Made by a program: the position numbers and the translations under genes. This document shows, one piece after another, positions 54,606-63,578 of a DNA stretch of 64,000 nt. Location of the stretch: contig NZ_SSMX01000030.1 of the NCBI RefSeq assembly GCF_004799515.1, forward strand, positions 1 to 64,000, read 5' to 3'. The stretch comes from Phenylobacterium sp. (GTDB lineage: Bacteria > Pseudomonadota > Alphaproteobacteria > Caulobacterales > Caulobacteraceae). The notes under the pieces are model-generated. The model saw nothing but the letters and a program-made list of their open reading frames with translations. It was not told the DNA's origin and did no database searches. Position 1 is the first letter of the stretch. Each line of letters begins with the position of its first letter.

Positions 54606-55483
54606 TGCCGCGCACGCTGACCGCCGCCGCGATCCAGGCGCCCTTCGGCCTGGACCTGGCGGCCAACATCAAGGCCGTCGAAGGCCACATCCGCGAGGCC
54701 GCCGCCCGCGGCGCCCAGGTGATCCTACCGCCGGAGCTGTTCCAGGGGCCCTACTTCTGCGTCGCCCAGGAGGAGCGCTGGTTCGCCGAGGCCCATCCCT
54801 GGCGCGAGCACCCTTGCGTCACGGCGCTGGCCCCGCTGGCCGGCGAACTGGGCGTGGTGCTGCCGATCTCGATCTTCGAGCGCGAGGGGCCGCACTACTT
54901 CAACAGCCTGGTGATGGCCGACGCCGACGGCTCGCTGCTGGGCGTCTATCGCAAGAGCCATATCCCCGATGGGCCGGGCTACATGGAGAAGTACTACTTC
55001 CGGCCCGGCGACACTGGCTTCAAGGTCTGGGACACCCGCTTCGGCCGCCTGGGCGTCGGCATCTGCTGGGACCAGTGGTATCCGGAGGCCGCGCGCGCCA
55101 TGGCGCTGATGGGCGCCGAGGCGCTGTTCTATCCCACCGCCATCGGCTCGGAGCCGCACGATCCCAGCCTGGACACCGCCGCGCCCTGGCGCCGCGCCAT
55201 GCAGGGCCATGCGGTCTCCAACGTGATCCCGGTGATCGGCGCCAACCGCACCGGCTTCGAGGCCTGGGACAACTATCCGAACGGCGGCCAGCTGTTCTAC
55301 GGCTCCAGCTTCATCGCCGACCACCGCGGCGACCTGGTGCAGGCCTTCGGGCGCGAGGACGAGGGCGCGCTGGTCGCCGAGTTCGACCTCGACTTCCTGA
55401 AGACCCACCGCGCCGCCTGGGGATTCTTCCGCGACCGCCGCCCGGACCTCTATGGGGCGCTGACCCAGGGCCGGCCGGCTTGA
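54605..55483 (+). CDS. aguB: N-carbamoylputrescine amidase
   Basis: Nitrilase-superfamily enzyme, 292 residues, that hydrolyses N-carbamoylputrescine to putrescine, CO2 and ammonia. The Glu-Lys-Cys triad is visible: ILPPELFQGPYFC (Glu), YRKSHIPDGPGYMEKYYF (Lys) and VGICWDQWYPEAARAM (Cys). SSFIADHRGDLVQAF closes the fold. The start ATG overlaps the aguA stop (TGATG). It is followed by an acetyltransferase whose start overlaps its stop. Confidence 0.93.
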   Translation: MPRTLTAAAIQAPFGLDLAANIKAVEGHIREAAARGAQVILPPELFQGPYFCVAQEERWFAEAHPWREHPCVTALAPLAGELGVVLPISIFEREGPHYFNSLVMADADGSLLGVYRKSHIPDGPGYMEKYYFRPGDTGFKVWDTRFGRLGVGICWDQWYPEAARAMALMGAEALFYPTAIGSEPHDPSLDTAAPWRRAMQGHAVSNVIPVIGANRTGFEAWDNYPNGGQLFYGSSFIADHRGDLVQAFGREDEGALVAEFDLDFLKTHRAAWGFFRDRRPDLYGALTQGRPA

Positions 55484-56010
55484 TCGAGACTGAACGCCTC
55501 ATCCTGCGCGGCTGGTCGGACGCCGACCGGGAGCCCTACGCCGACATCATGATCGACCCCGAGGTTGGCCGATGGCTGGGCGGGCCTTTCAGCCGCCAGC
55601 AGGCCTATGAGCGGGTCGACCGCTTCACCGCGAGCCTCGCGGAGACCGGGCTGGGGCGGCTCGCCATCGAGCGCAAGGCCGACGGGCGGCTGATCGGCCA
55701 TTGCGGTCTGGCGTCCTCACCCGTCGTGGAGGACATCCCACAGGGTCTGGAGATCGGCTGGGCCCTGGCGCCCGACGCCTGGGGCTCAGGCTATGCGGTC
55801 GAGGCGGCGCGCGCCGTGCTGGCCGACGGCTTCGCCCGGCCGGGCGTCGAAGAGATCTTCGCCTACACCGGCGAGACGAACCTTCGCTCCCAGGCCGTGA
55901 TGCAGCGGCTGAGCATGCGGCGCGCCGCCGACCGCGACTTCGATCACCCGTCGCTGGCGACGGACCACCCGCTGCGCCGGCACATCGTCTATGTGGCGAA
56001 GCGGCCCTAG
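55480..56010 (+). CDS. GNAT acetyltransferase (RimJ/RimL-like)
   Basis: 176 residues from TTG 55480, overlapping the aguB stop (ttgA...). The ETERLILRGWSDAD start, LIGHCGLASS and EIGWALAPDAWGSGYAVEAARAVLADGF (acetyl-CoA loop) are those of RimJ/RimL-type N-acetyltransferases. Position behind aguAB hints at polyamine or antibiotic acetylation, but the family is too broad to say. The stop overlaps the convergent MaoC gene by 4 bp. Confidence 0.78.
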   Translation: MIETERLILRGWSDADREPYADIMIDPEVGRWLGGPFSRQQAYERVDRFTASLAETGLGRLAIERKADGRLIGHCGLASSPVVEDIPQGLEIGWALAPDAWGSGYAVEAARAVLADGFARPGVEEIFAYTGETNLRSQAVMQRLSMRRAADRDFDHPSLATDHPLRRHIVYVAKRP

Positions 56011-56885
56011 GACCGCAGCACCGTCAGGCCGTTCTTGATCACGGTGGCGTTGCGCGCCTGCACGCGGGCCTCGAACGAGATCTCCTTGCCGTCCTTCCAG
56101 AGGTCGACGGTGATCGTGTCGCCGGGGAAGACCGGGGCGGAGAACCGCGCCTGGTGGCTCGCGATCTGGTCGGGGTCGTAGCCGGTGATCGCCTGCAGCA
56201 CCGCGCGGCAGGTGATGCCGTAGGTGCAGAGCCCGTGCAGGATCGGCCGCGGGAAGCCCGAGCGCTTGGCGCTTTCCGGATCGGAGTGCAGCGGGTTGCG
56301 GTCGCCGTTCAGCCGATAGAGCAGGGCCTGGTCCTCGCGGGTGGCGATGTCCACCGACAGGTCCGGCTTGCGGCCGGGGATCGGATGCGGCTCCGGCTGA
56401 CCTTCGGATGGGCCGCCGAACCCGCCGTCGGCGCGGCAGAAGCTGGAGCCGGTCAGCGTCGCCACCAGGGCGCCGCTCTCGTCCTTCCAGGTGGTCTGGT
56501 TCAGGAGCACCGCGCCCTTGTCCTTCCCCTTGTCGAAGGCGCCGATGGTGCGGCTCTCGGTGGTGAAGGTCCCGCTGGTGGGCAGCGGCTTGTGCAACTC
56601 CACCTTCTGCTCGCCGTGCACCAGCATCAGGTAGTTGGGCTGGCTGGGCCGATGGCCCTCCTTGGTCGGCAGCGCCTCGCCGCGCCCGGCGCCGGAGGCG
56701 AGCACCGTGGCCGCCGTCGGCACCACCTTCAGGCCCTTCTCATAGACGAAGGCCAGCTCGGTCTCGTCCATCGGGTCGTGACCCAGACCGATGCCGAGCG
56801 CGTAGAGCATCACGTCCTTGTCGCCGTAGCTGAAGGTGCGCGGCTTGGCGCCCTGCTCCAGCACGTCGGGATAGAAAATGGGCAT
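56007..56885 (-). CDS. MaoC-like hydratase (double hot-dog, enoyl-CoA hydratase 2 type)
   Basis: 292 residues. Two hot-dog folds: an N-terminal half (YALGIGLGHDPMDETELAFVYEKGLKVVPT) and a C-terminal half with the hydratase 2 motif YRLNGDRNPLHSDPESAKRSGFPRPILHGLCTYG (Asp, His catalytic). This is the layout of (R)-specific enoyl-CoA hydratases of beta-oxidation or peroxisome-like multifunctional enzymes. Fatty or steroid acid oxidation is likely. No partner genes adjacent. Confidence 0.85.
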   Translation of the reverse strand: MPIFYPDVLEQGAKPRTFSYGDKDVMLYALGIGLGHDPMDETELAFVYEKGLKVVPTAATVLASGAGRGEALPTKEGHRPSQPNYLMLVHGEQKVELHKPLPTSGTFTTESRTIGAFDKGKDKGAVLLNQTTWKDESGALVATLTGSSFCRADGGFGGPSEGQPEPHPIPGRKPDLSVDIATREDQALLYRLNGDRNPLHSDPESAKRSGFPRPILHGLCTYGITCRAVLQAITGYDPDQIASHQARFSAPVFPGDTITVDLWKDGKEISFEARVQARNATVIKNGLTVLRS

Positions 56886-57080
56886 GGCGATCTCCTCAGG
56901 AACCTATGGGGTCGGCTCTGTCGGCCGTAAGAACAATGCCGGGATCAAAGCCCCTCGCCCGGAGCGGCGCAAGCGGCCAGGCAGGCGATTTGCGGGCCGG
57001 CGGCTGATCGGCTAGAGGAGGCGACTTCCCGCGCGGACGGCATCCGGCCCGCGGCTCCTCCTCGACCTCGAAGGCGCGAT

Positions 57081-57872
57081 ATGACGACCACCGCCACGTC
57101 CGGCATCTCCGGCAACGTCCTCTTCTACCAGCAGCCCGAGCCGCTCTCGCCGGAGACGCATCGCGGCATGGGGGTGAAGAACATGGACGGCCCCTTCGGC
57201 TTCGCGAAGGTGGGCCATGCCGTGCCGCTGACCGTGGGCGAGTTTCCGCCGGCGGTCGCCACCGGCCCGATCATCTTCGTGGGCGAGGAGAAGCTGCCGA
57301 TCCTGGTCATGGGCCTGAACGCCGGCCACAACATCTACGTGCGCGACGACGGCCTGTTCGAGGCGGGCGTCTACATCCCGGCCTACGTGCGCCGCTATCC
57401 GTTCATCTTCGCCAACGACGACCAGGCCAAGCAGATGGTGTTGTGCGTCGACCGCGCCGCCGAGTTCATCGTCGACAGCGGCTGGGACATGCCCTTCTTC
57501 GAGGCGGACGGCCAAGCCAGCTCGTACACCAAGAACTGCATCGACTTCTGCAACAGCTTCGAGACCGAGCGGCAGCGGACTGCAAGCTTCGTCCAGCTCC
57601 TGAAGGATCTCGACCTGTTCGAATCCAAGGTCGCCAGCTTCACCCCGGCGAACCCGGACGGCACGCCGGCCGAGCCGCAGAAGATCGCGGAATATTTCGG
57701 GGTCTCCGAGGAGAAGCTCGTGAAGCTGCCGGCGGAGAAGTACATCGAGCTGCGCGACAACGGCGCCCTGCCGCAGATCTATGCCCACCTGGTCTCGCTC
57801 CTGGGCTGGGACCGGCTGGTGGCGCTGACCCTGGCCCGCCAGGCGCAGCAGGAGATCGCCGCCAACGCCTGA
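57081..57872 (+). CDS. SapC family protein
   Basis: 263 residues with the whole SapC profile: HRGMGVKNMDGPFGFAKVGHAVPLTVGEFPPAV, GEEKLPILVMGLNAGHNIYV, IPAYVRRYPFIF and a helical C-terminus. SapC was named for S-layer protein export in Campylobacter, but in Caulobacterales the family usually sits beside TonB-dependent receptors and tryptophan halogenase-like genes and has no proven function. The receptors here are about 3.6 kb upstream. Confidence 0.85.
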   Translation: MTTTATSGISGNVLFYQQPEPLSPETHRGMGVKNMDGPFGFAKVGHAVPLTVGEFPPAVATGPIIFVGEEKLPILVMGLNAGHNIYVRDDGLFEAGVYIPAYVRRYPFIFANDDQAKQMVLCVDRAAEFIVDSGWDMPFFEADGQASSYTKNCIDFCNSFETERQRTASFVQLLKDLDLFESKVASFTPANPDGTPAEPQKIAEYFGVSEEKLVKLPAEKYIELRDNGALPQIYAHLVSLLGWDRLVALTLARQAQQEIAANA

Positions 57873-57882
57873 AGCGGCGGCC

Positions 57883-58275
57883 TCAGCGGGCGAAGACGCT
57901 CCGCGTCAGGCACGAGAAGACCAGCCGGCCGGCCTCGTCCAGGAGGTCGTGCTGGGCGATGACGATGCCCTTGCCCTCGCCCACCGGGTCCTTGGCCATG
58001 ATGGTCATGCGTCCGCGCAGCAGCTCGCCAGCCGGCGGATTGCGCACCCAGCGGAGCGCATCGACCCCCAAGCGCTTGGTCTGCGGCCAGTCGGTGTGGG
58101 CCACCGCGTCCAGCCGCGCCCAGATCGCATAGACCATGGCGTCCGGCGCGCCGCGCTCGGCGGCCCAGCCGGGGGTGAAGCCCTTGATGAACTGGGCCAG
58201 CGTCTCGGCCTCAATGGCGGCGGCGCCCAGGGACACCACCTGGCCGATCTGGATATCGTCGAAGGACGCTGGCAC
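57883..58275 (-). CDS. MaoC-like single hot-dog protein
   Basis: 130 residues from GTG 58275. DIQIGQVVSLGAAAIEAETLAQFIKGFTPG and PPAGELLRGRMTIMAKDPVGEGKGIVIAQHDLLDEAGRLVFSCLTR have the MaoC-like strand pattern of small acyl-CoA hydratase/thioesterase relatives. The catalytic Asp-His loop is not obvious (position occupied by AAERGAPDAMVYAIWA), so activity is uncertain. It is convergent with sapC and diverges from the dsbD-like gene. Confidence 0.65.
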   Translation of the reverse strand: MPASFDDIQIGQVVSLGAAAIEAETLAQFIKGFTPGWAAERGAPDAMVYAIWARLDAVAHTDWPQTKRLGVDALRWVRNPPAGELLRGRMTIMAKDPVGEGKGIVIAQHDLLDEAGRLVFSCLTRSVFAR

Positions 58276-58400
58276 GGCGCGCGATTCCCCAATGGATTCG
58301 GCGATGATGAGGCCGCTCGCGAGCGCAAGTCGAGCCTCGCTTTGCGCCGAGGCCCAAGGCAGGCCATATAGCCGCCCATGACGTCGGGGAAGATGAGCGG

Positions 58401-60509
58401 ATGATGCGGATCCTGGCAGGTCTGGCGCTGGCCTTGGTCATGGCGCTCCAGATGGCGGCGTTTCCGGCGGCGGCGCAGCCGGAGGGCCTGGCCAAGCACG
58501 TCACCGCCCAACTGGTCGCCGACCAGCAGGGCGTCGCCCCCGGCGGGACCGTCCGCGTCGCGCTGCGCCAGCAGATCCAGAAGGGCTGGCACACCTATTG
58601 GCGCAACTCCGGCGACAGCGGCGAGGCCACACGGATCAAATGGGACCTGCCGGCCGGCTGGCAGGCGGGCGACTTCACCTGGCCCGCGCCCCGGAAACTG
58701 CCGGTCGGCCCGCTGATGAACTACGGCTACGAGGGCGAGGTGCTGTTGCCGGTGGCGATCACCGCACCCGCCTCGGCCAAGGTCGGCGACAAGGTCACGC
58801 TGAAGGCCAAGGCCTCCTTCCTGGTCTGCGCCGAGATCTGCGTGCCGGAGGACGACGACCTCAGCCTGACCCTGCCGGTCACCGCCGGCCCCGCCGCGCC
58901 CGACCCGACCTGGGCCAAGCCGATCGCCGACACCCTGGCCGCCGCGCCCAAGCCCGCGGCCCTGGCGGCGGTCTTCCAGCCCCGGCCCGGCGGCGTGGCG
59001 CTGGCCATCACCGGCGCGGCCCTGAAGGGCGCGGAGTTGGCCCAGGCCTATTTCTTCCCCTTCGACTCCACCGTCATCGACCACGCCAAGCCGCAGGCGA
59101 TCGAGCGCGGCCCCGACGGCCTGACGCTCACGCTGGCGCCCGGCTACGGCTTCCAGGGCGGCAAGGCCCCGGCCAGCGTCGCAGGCGTGCTGGAGGCCGG
59201 CGGCAAGGCCTATGAGCTGACCGCCGCGCCGGGCGCGCCGCCGCCGGGGGCCTCGGGCCTCGGGCCGCCGGCCGCTGAAGGCCAGGGCGGCGACAACCTG
59301 GGCCTGGCCGCGGCGGCGCTGTTCGCCGTCCTGGGCGGGCTGATCCTCAACCTGATGCCCTGCGTCTTCCCGATCCTGGCCATGAAGGCCGCGTCCCTGG
59401 CCGGCCACGGCGGCGGCGAGAGCCACGCCGAGGCGCGGACGCAAGGGTTGGCGTTCGGCGCGGGCTCGGTGCTGACCTTCCTGGCGCTGGCCGGCGGACT
59501 GATCGCGCTGAAGGCGGCGGGCTCGGCCGTGGGCTGGGGCTTCCAGCTGCAGTCGCCGCCGGTGGTGGCGGTGCTCTGCCTCCTGATGCTGGCGGTGGCG
59601 CTCAACCTCTCCGGCCTGTTCGAGGTCGGGACCTCCCTGCAAGGCGCGGGCTCTGGCCTGGCGAGCCGGGGCGGCGCGCTGGGCGCCTTCTTCACCGGCG
59701 CGCTGGCGGTGGTGGTGGCGGCGCCCTGTACGGCGCCCTTCATGGGCCCGGCGCTCGGCTGGGCGCTGACCCAGCCGCCGGTCGCGGCGTTGGTGGTCTT
59801 CCTGGCGCTGGGGATCGGCTTCGCAGCGCCGTTCGTGTTGGTCGCCTTCGCGCCGGGCCTGCTGTCCCGCCTGCCGAAGCCCGGCGCGTGGATGGAGCTG
59901 TTCCGCAAAGCGCTGGCCTTCCCGATGTACGGGGCGGCCGCCTGGTTGGCCTGGGTGCTGGCTCAGCAGGCCGGCGCGGACGACCTCGCCAAGCTGTTCG
60001 CCGCCGCCGTGGTGGTGGCGTTGGCTGCCTGGCTCGCGGGCCTGGCCCAGCGCCGCGCCGCCCTGGGCGGCAAGCCGGTGATCCTCACCGCCGGCGCGGG
60101 CGTCCTGGCCGCCCTGGCGGTCGCCACCGTGGTCTGGCCGCAGGACGAGGCCGCCGAGCTGCAGACCGAGCCCTACAGCCCCGCCCGCGTCGCCGCCCTG
60201 CGCGCCGAGGGCCGGCCGGTGTTCGTCAACTACACCGCCGCCTGGTGCGTCTCCTGCCAGGTCAATGACAAGGTGGCGCTGTCGACCCACGCCGTCGCCC
60301 AGGCCTTCGCCCGCCATAAGGTCGCCTATTTGAAGGCCGATTGGACCAAGCGCGATGGCGCTATCGCCGCCGAACTGGCCAGCCATGGCCGGGCCGGCGT
60401 GCCGCTCTACCTGGTCTATGGAACCAACGGCGGCGAGGGCGTTATCCTGCCGTCGATCCTGACGCCCGACATCGTGGTCAAAGCCGTCGAGGCCGCCGAC
60501 CGCCACTAG
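58401..60509 (+). CDS. DsbD/ScsB-like thiol:disulfide interchange protein
   Basis: 702 residues. After the signal peptide an N-terminal DsbD-alpha-like domain has a redox pair in FLVCAEICVPEDDD. The central membrane region has the CcdA/DsbD cysteines in LMPCVFPILAMKAASLAG and AAPCTAPFMGPALGWAL. A C-terminal periplasmic thioredoxin domain has AAWCVSCQVND. The protein carries electrons from cytoplasmic thioredoxin to periplasmic partners. A redoxin gene follows 18 bp downstream, its likely substrate. Exported single-Cys MsrA could also depend on it (inference). Confidence 0.9.
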   Translation: MMRILAGLALALVMALQMAAFPAAAQPEGLAKHVTAQLVADQQGVAPGGTVRVALRQQIQKGWHTYWRNSGDSGEATRIKWDLPAGWQAGDFTWPAPRKLPVGPLMNYGYEGEVLLPVAITAPASAKVGDKVTLKAKASFLVCAEICVPEDDDLSLTLPVTAGPAAPDPTWAKPIADTLAAAPKPAALAAVFQPRPGGVALAITGAALKGAELAQAYFFPFDSTVIDHAKPQAIERGPDGLTLTLAPGYGFQGGKAPASVAGVLEAGGKAYELTAAPGAPPPGASGLGPPAAEGQGGDNLGLAAAALFAVLGGLILNLMPCVFPILAMKAASLAGHGGGESHAEARTQGLAFGAGSVLTFLALAGGLIALKAAGSAVGWGFQLQSPPVVAVLCLLMLAVALNLSGLFEVGTSLQGAGSGLASRGGALGAFFTGALAVVVAAPCTAPFMGPALGWALTQPPVAALVVFLALGIGFAAPFVLVAFAPGLLSRLPKPGAWMELFRKALAFPMYGAAAWLAWVLAQQAGADDLAKLFAAAVVVALAAWLAGLAQRRAALGGKPVILTAGAGVLAALAVATVVWPQDEAAELQTEPYSPARVAALRAEGRPVFVNYTAAWCVSCQVNDKVALSTHAVAQAFARHKVAYLKADWTKRDGAIAAELASHGRAGVPLYLVYGTNGGEGVILPSILTPDIVVKAVEAADRH

Positions 60510-60527
60510 AGTATAAGGAGCCTTGCG

Positions 60528-61145
60528 ATGATCGCCCGCCGCTCGCTTCTCGCCGCCGCCGTCTGTCTGGGACTGGCCGCGCCGGCCTTCGCCGAGCCGC
60601 AGCTCGGGCAGCCCGCGCCGCCGTTCAAGGCGCTGGACGCCCAGGGCCACGAGCGTTCGCTCTCCGACTTCGCCGGCAAGACCGTGGTCCTGGAGTGGAC
60701 CAATTCCGGCTGCCCCTACGTCGGCAAGCACTATGGTTCCGGCACCATGCAGGCCCTGCAGAAGAAGGAGACTGCCGAAGGCGTGGTCTGGCTGACGGTG
60801 TCGTCCTCGGCGCCCGACATGCAGGGCTATTTCACCGGTAAGACCGCCCAGGCCTGGGCGGCCAAGGAGCATTGGGCGGGCACCGCCATCCTGCTCGACG
60901 GCGCCGGCAAGATCGGCCGCGAATACGGGGCCAAGAACACCCCGCACATGTTCGTCATCGATAAGGCCGGCCGCATCGCCTACATGGGCGGCATCGACGA
61001 CCGGCCCTACGCCGATCCCGAGAGCCTGAAGGGGGCCAAGCCCTATGTCGCCCTGGCGCTAGCCGACCTCAAGGCCGGGCGGCCGGTGGCCACACCGGTC
61101 TCGCAACCCTATGGCTGCAGCGTGAAATACAACTCGGCCGAATAG
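60528..61145 (+). CDS. Periplasmic thioredoxin-fold redoxin (AhpC/TSA-like)
   Basis: 205 residues with a signal peptide (SLLAAAVCLGLAAPAFA), then a redoxin fold: QPAPPFKALDAQGHERSLSDFAGKTVVLEWTNSGCPYVGKHYGSGTM. The active site has one Cys (SGCPYV) rather than CxxC, and a second Cys lies only near the C-terminus (PYGCSVKY), as in some peroxiredoxin-like proteins. AGGAG precedes the ATG. It sits 18 bp after the dsbD-like gene and is probably reduced by it. Confidence 0.85.
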   Translation: MIARRSLLAAAVCLGLAAPAFAEPQLGQPAPPFKALDAQGHERSLSDFAGKTVVLEWTNSGCPYVGKHYGSGTMQALQKKETAEGVVWLTVSSSAPDMQGYFTGKTAQAWAAKEHWAGTAILLDGAGKIGREYGAKNTPHMFVIDKAGRIAYMGGIDDRPYADPESLKGAKPYVALALADLKAGRPVATPVSQPYGCSVKYNSAE

Positions 61146-61172
61146 GCCTGAGCCAAATTCGAGGGAAAGCGC

Positions 61173-62789
61173 TTGTCCGACCTGACCGCCGCCTGGGCGC
61201 GCCTGACCGAAGCCGCCAAGGCGGCGGGGCCGCGCCGCATCGCCTCGCTGTTCGACGCCGAGCCGGAGCGTCTGAAGCGCCTCGTCGTCGAGGCCGCGGA
61301 CCTGGAACTCGACCTCTCCAAACAGCCCTGGTCGCTGGCCGACCTCGACGCCGCCCTGGCGCTGGCCAAGGCCGGGGGCGTCGAGGCCGCGCGCGAACGG
61401 TTCTTCGCCGGCGAGCCGGTCAACAGCTCCGAACACCGCGCCGCCCTGCACATGGCGCTGCGCGCGCCGCGCGGGTCGGATTTCAAGGCGCAGGGCCAGC
61501 CAGTCTCCGGCGAGGTGGAGGCTATGCGCGGCCGCATGGCGGCCTTCGCCAATGGCATCAGGTCCGGCGCGCACAAGGGCGCCACTGGCAAGCCGTTCAG
61601 GAAGCTCATCCACATCGGCATCGGCGGCTCGGATTTCGGCCCGCGGCTGGTCTGGGAGGCGCTACGGCCCCTCGATCCTGAGATCGAGGTCCGCTACGTC
61701 GCGAACGTCGACCCCGCCGACCTGGCCTTCGCCCTGCATGGCCTGGACCCCGCCGAGACCCTGGTGGTCGTCGTCTCCAAGACCTTCACCACCCAGGAGA
61801 CCATGACCAACGCCAAGGCGGCCCGCGACTGGCTGCGCGCGGCGCTCGGGCCGGCGGGCGACGCACACCTGGTCGCGGTGTCCGCGGCGCTGAAGGAGAC
61901 CGCAGCCTTCGGCGTGCCGGACGAGCACGTCTTCGGCTTCGGCGACTGGGTGGGCGGGCGCTATTCGGTCTGGTCGCCGGTGGGCCTGTCCTGCGTGATC
62001 GGCCTGGGACCCGAAGCGTTCGAGGCCATGCTGGCCGGCGCGGCGGCGATGGACGCCCATTTCCAGAGCGCGCCGCTGGAGCGCAACGCGCCGGCGCTGC
62101 TGGCGCTCGCGCACATCTTCAACCGCAACGGCCTCGGTCGGCCGGTCCGCGCCGTGGTGCCCTACGCCCAGCGCCTGCACCTCCTGCCCACCTACCTGCA
62201 GCAGCTGGAGATGGAATCGAACGGCAAGCAGGTGACCGCGCTGGGCCAGCCCGTCGCCCACCACACCGCCCAAGCGGTGTTCGGCGACGCCGGCACCAAT
62301 GTGCAGCACGCCTTCTTCCAGCTGATGCACCAGGGCACCGACGTCATCCCCACGGACTTCATCGCCGTGCGCCACGCCGCCGAGGGCGATCCGGCGGCCC
62401 AGCGGATCCTGCTCTCCAACGTCATCGCCCAGGCCGAGGCCCTGATGGTCGGCAAGAGCGAGGCGGCCGTCCGCGCCGAACTGGCCGCCAAGGGCCTTCC
62501 CGCCGCGGAGATCGACACCCTGGCTCCGCAGCGGACCTTCCCCGGCGATCGGCCTTCGGCCTTCGTCCTGATGGACCGGCTGGACCCGCAGCATCTAGGC
62601 GCCCTCCTGGCGCTCTACGAGCACAAGACCTTCGTCGAGGGCGTGCTCTGGGAGATCAACAGCTTCGACCAGTGGGGCGTGGAGCTGGGCAAGACGCTGG
62701 CCACCCGGGTGCTCGGCGAACTGGACGGCGGCGCGGCCGGCGCCCACGACCCGTCCACCGCCCGCCTGATCGGGAAGCTCAAGGGATGA
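61173..62789 (+). CDS. pgi: Glucose-6-phosphate isomerase
   Basis: Pgi interconverts glucose-6-phosphate and fructose-6-phosphate. 538 residues from TTG 61173 with GAGGGA upstream. Signatures: HIGIGGSDFGPRLVWEAL, VVVSKTFTTQETMTNA, GDWVGGRYSVWSPVGLS (PGI signature) and ESNGKQVTALG, with the C-terminal catalytic Lys in SFDQWGVELGK. It overlaps the next gene by four bases (ATGA). 27 bp after the redoxin gene. Confidence 0.95.
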   Translation: MSDLTAAWARLTEAAKAAGPRRIASLFDAEPERLKRLVVEAADLELDLSKQPWSLADLDAALALAKAGGVEAARERFFAGEPVNSSEHRAALHMALRAPRGSDFKAQGQPVSGEVEAMRGRMAAFANGIRSGAHKGATGKPFRKLIHIGIGGSDFGPRLVWEALRPLDPEIEVRYVANVDPADLAFALHGLDPAETLVVVVSKTFTTQETMTNAKAARDWLRAALGPAGDAHLVAVSAALKETAAFGVPDEHVFGFGDWVGGRYSVWSPVGLSCVIGLGPEAFEAMLAGAAAMDAHFQSAPLERNAPALLALAHIFNRNGLGRPVRAVVPYAQRLHLLPTYLQQLEMESNGKQVTALGQPVAHHTAQAVFGDAGTNVQHAFFQLMHQGTDVIPTDFIAVRHAAEGDPAAQRILLSNVIAQAEALMVGKSEAAVRAELAAKGLPAAEIDTLAPQRTFPGDRPSAFVLMDRLDPQHLGALLALYEHKTFVEGVLWEINSFDQWGVELGKTLATRVLGELDGGAAGAHDPSTARLIGKLKG

Positions 62790-63379
62790 GCGGACCGAAG
62801 GTCACGGTCTTCGACAACCTCTTGCCGCCGCCGGAGCACGCCGCCGTCTGGGCGTTCCTCAACCAGGGCGGCTGGACCTACGGCGGCTTCTCCGCCCAGG
62901 GGCCGGAGGCCGACCGCTACTTCTACAAGCACTTCGCCGGCTACCGGAACGACGGGCGCGAGGCGCGCGACCTGGCCGCCATCGAGACGGAGCTGCTGGC
63001 GACCGCCCCGATCGTGGGCGAGATGTGGAAGGCCCTGCGGAAGGGGCCGTTGCAGGGCCAAGCCCTGTCGCGCTGCTACGCCAACGCCATGTCCGGCGGC
63101 GTCGAGGGCGGCCTGCACCTGGACTCCAACATCGAGAGCCACCTGACCGCCATCTACTATCCGCATCCCGCCTGGGAGCCCGACTTCGCGGGCGAGACCC
63201 TGCTGTTCAACGCATCGGGCGACGAGATCGTGGCGGCGATCTATCCGAAGCCGAACCGGCTGGCGATCTTCTCCGGGACCATCCCGCACGTGGCCCGGCC
63301 CATGTCGCGGCGGCGTTCGGACCTGCGCATCACCCTGATGTTCAAGACCATGCCGGCCGACGCCGGCCCCGCCGGCTGA
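62786..63379 (+). CDS. Prolyl-hydroxylase-like 2OG-Fe(II) oxygenase
   Basis: 197 residues from ATG 62786, inside the pgi stop (ATGA). Fe(II) ligands are HLD in [20 protein letters not shown] and the distal His in [13 protein letters not shown], followed by a 2OG-binding Arg ([12 protein letters not shown]). It resembles P4H/EGL9-like and YbiX-like bacterial enzymes that hydroxylate proteins or small molecules. Substrate unknown. Translationally coupled to pgi. Confidence 0.8.
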   Translation: MSGPKVTVFDNLLPPPEHAAVWAFLNQGGWTYGGFSAQGPEADRYFYKHFAGYRNDGREARDLAAIETELLATAPIVGEMWKALRKGPLQGQALSRCYANAMSGGVEGGLHLDSNIESHLTAIYYPHPAWEPDFAGETLLFNASGDEIVAAIYPKPNRLAIFSGTIPHVARPMSRRRSDLRITLMFKTMPADAGPAG

Positions 63380-63417
63380 CTTCCTTTGTTCACGATCCTT
63401 CGCTATAGCCGCCGCCC

Positions 63418-63495
63418 ATGAGCGGTTCCGCGCACCATCAAGGCCACCATCGCCATCCGACCTTCGCGGGTCCGGACCGGGATCGCTTGGCTTAA
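63418..63495 (+). CDS. His-rich leader peptide of hisS
   Basis: An ATG-started 25-residue frame, [19 protein letters not shown] and six more residues to TAA 63493-63495. Five of residues 6-13 are His. It ends 83 bases before the hisS start and is followed by hairpins. Stalling at His codons when His-tRNA is short is the classical attenuation logic. It is too short and odd to be a normal protein. Confidence 0.65.
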   Translation: MSGSAHHQGHHRHPTFAGPDRDRLA

Positions 63496-63535
63496 GAGCG
63501 TCCCTTCCGAGCCCCGCCGACGCGGACGGGGCTCG
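63457..63535 (+). promoter_or_regulatory. Candidate histidine attenuator hairpins
   Basis: Three consecutive stems: CCGACC/GGTCCGG (63457-63475, one bulge), GGGATCGC/GCGTCCC (63479-63504, one bulge) and CGAGCCCCG/CGGGGCTCG (63508-63535, 9 bp perfect). The first two overlap the end of the leader peptide frame, so a stalled ribosome would change their pairing. The last stem lacks a T-tract, so it may act on translation or by Rho-dependent means. Confidence 0.5.
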
Positions 63536-63578
63536 ATCATCGGCCTCGTCCGTCGCTTCCCTTCAACCGGACACGACC

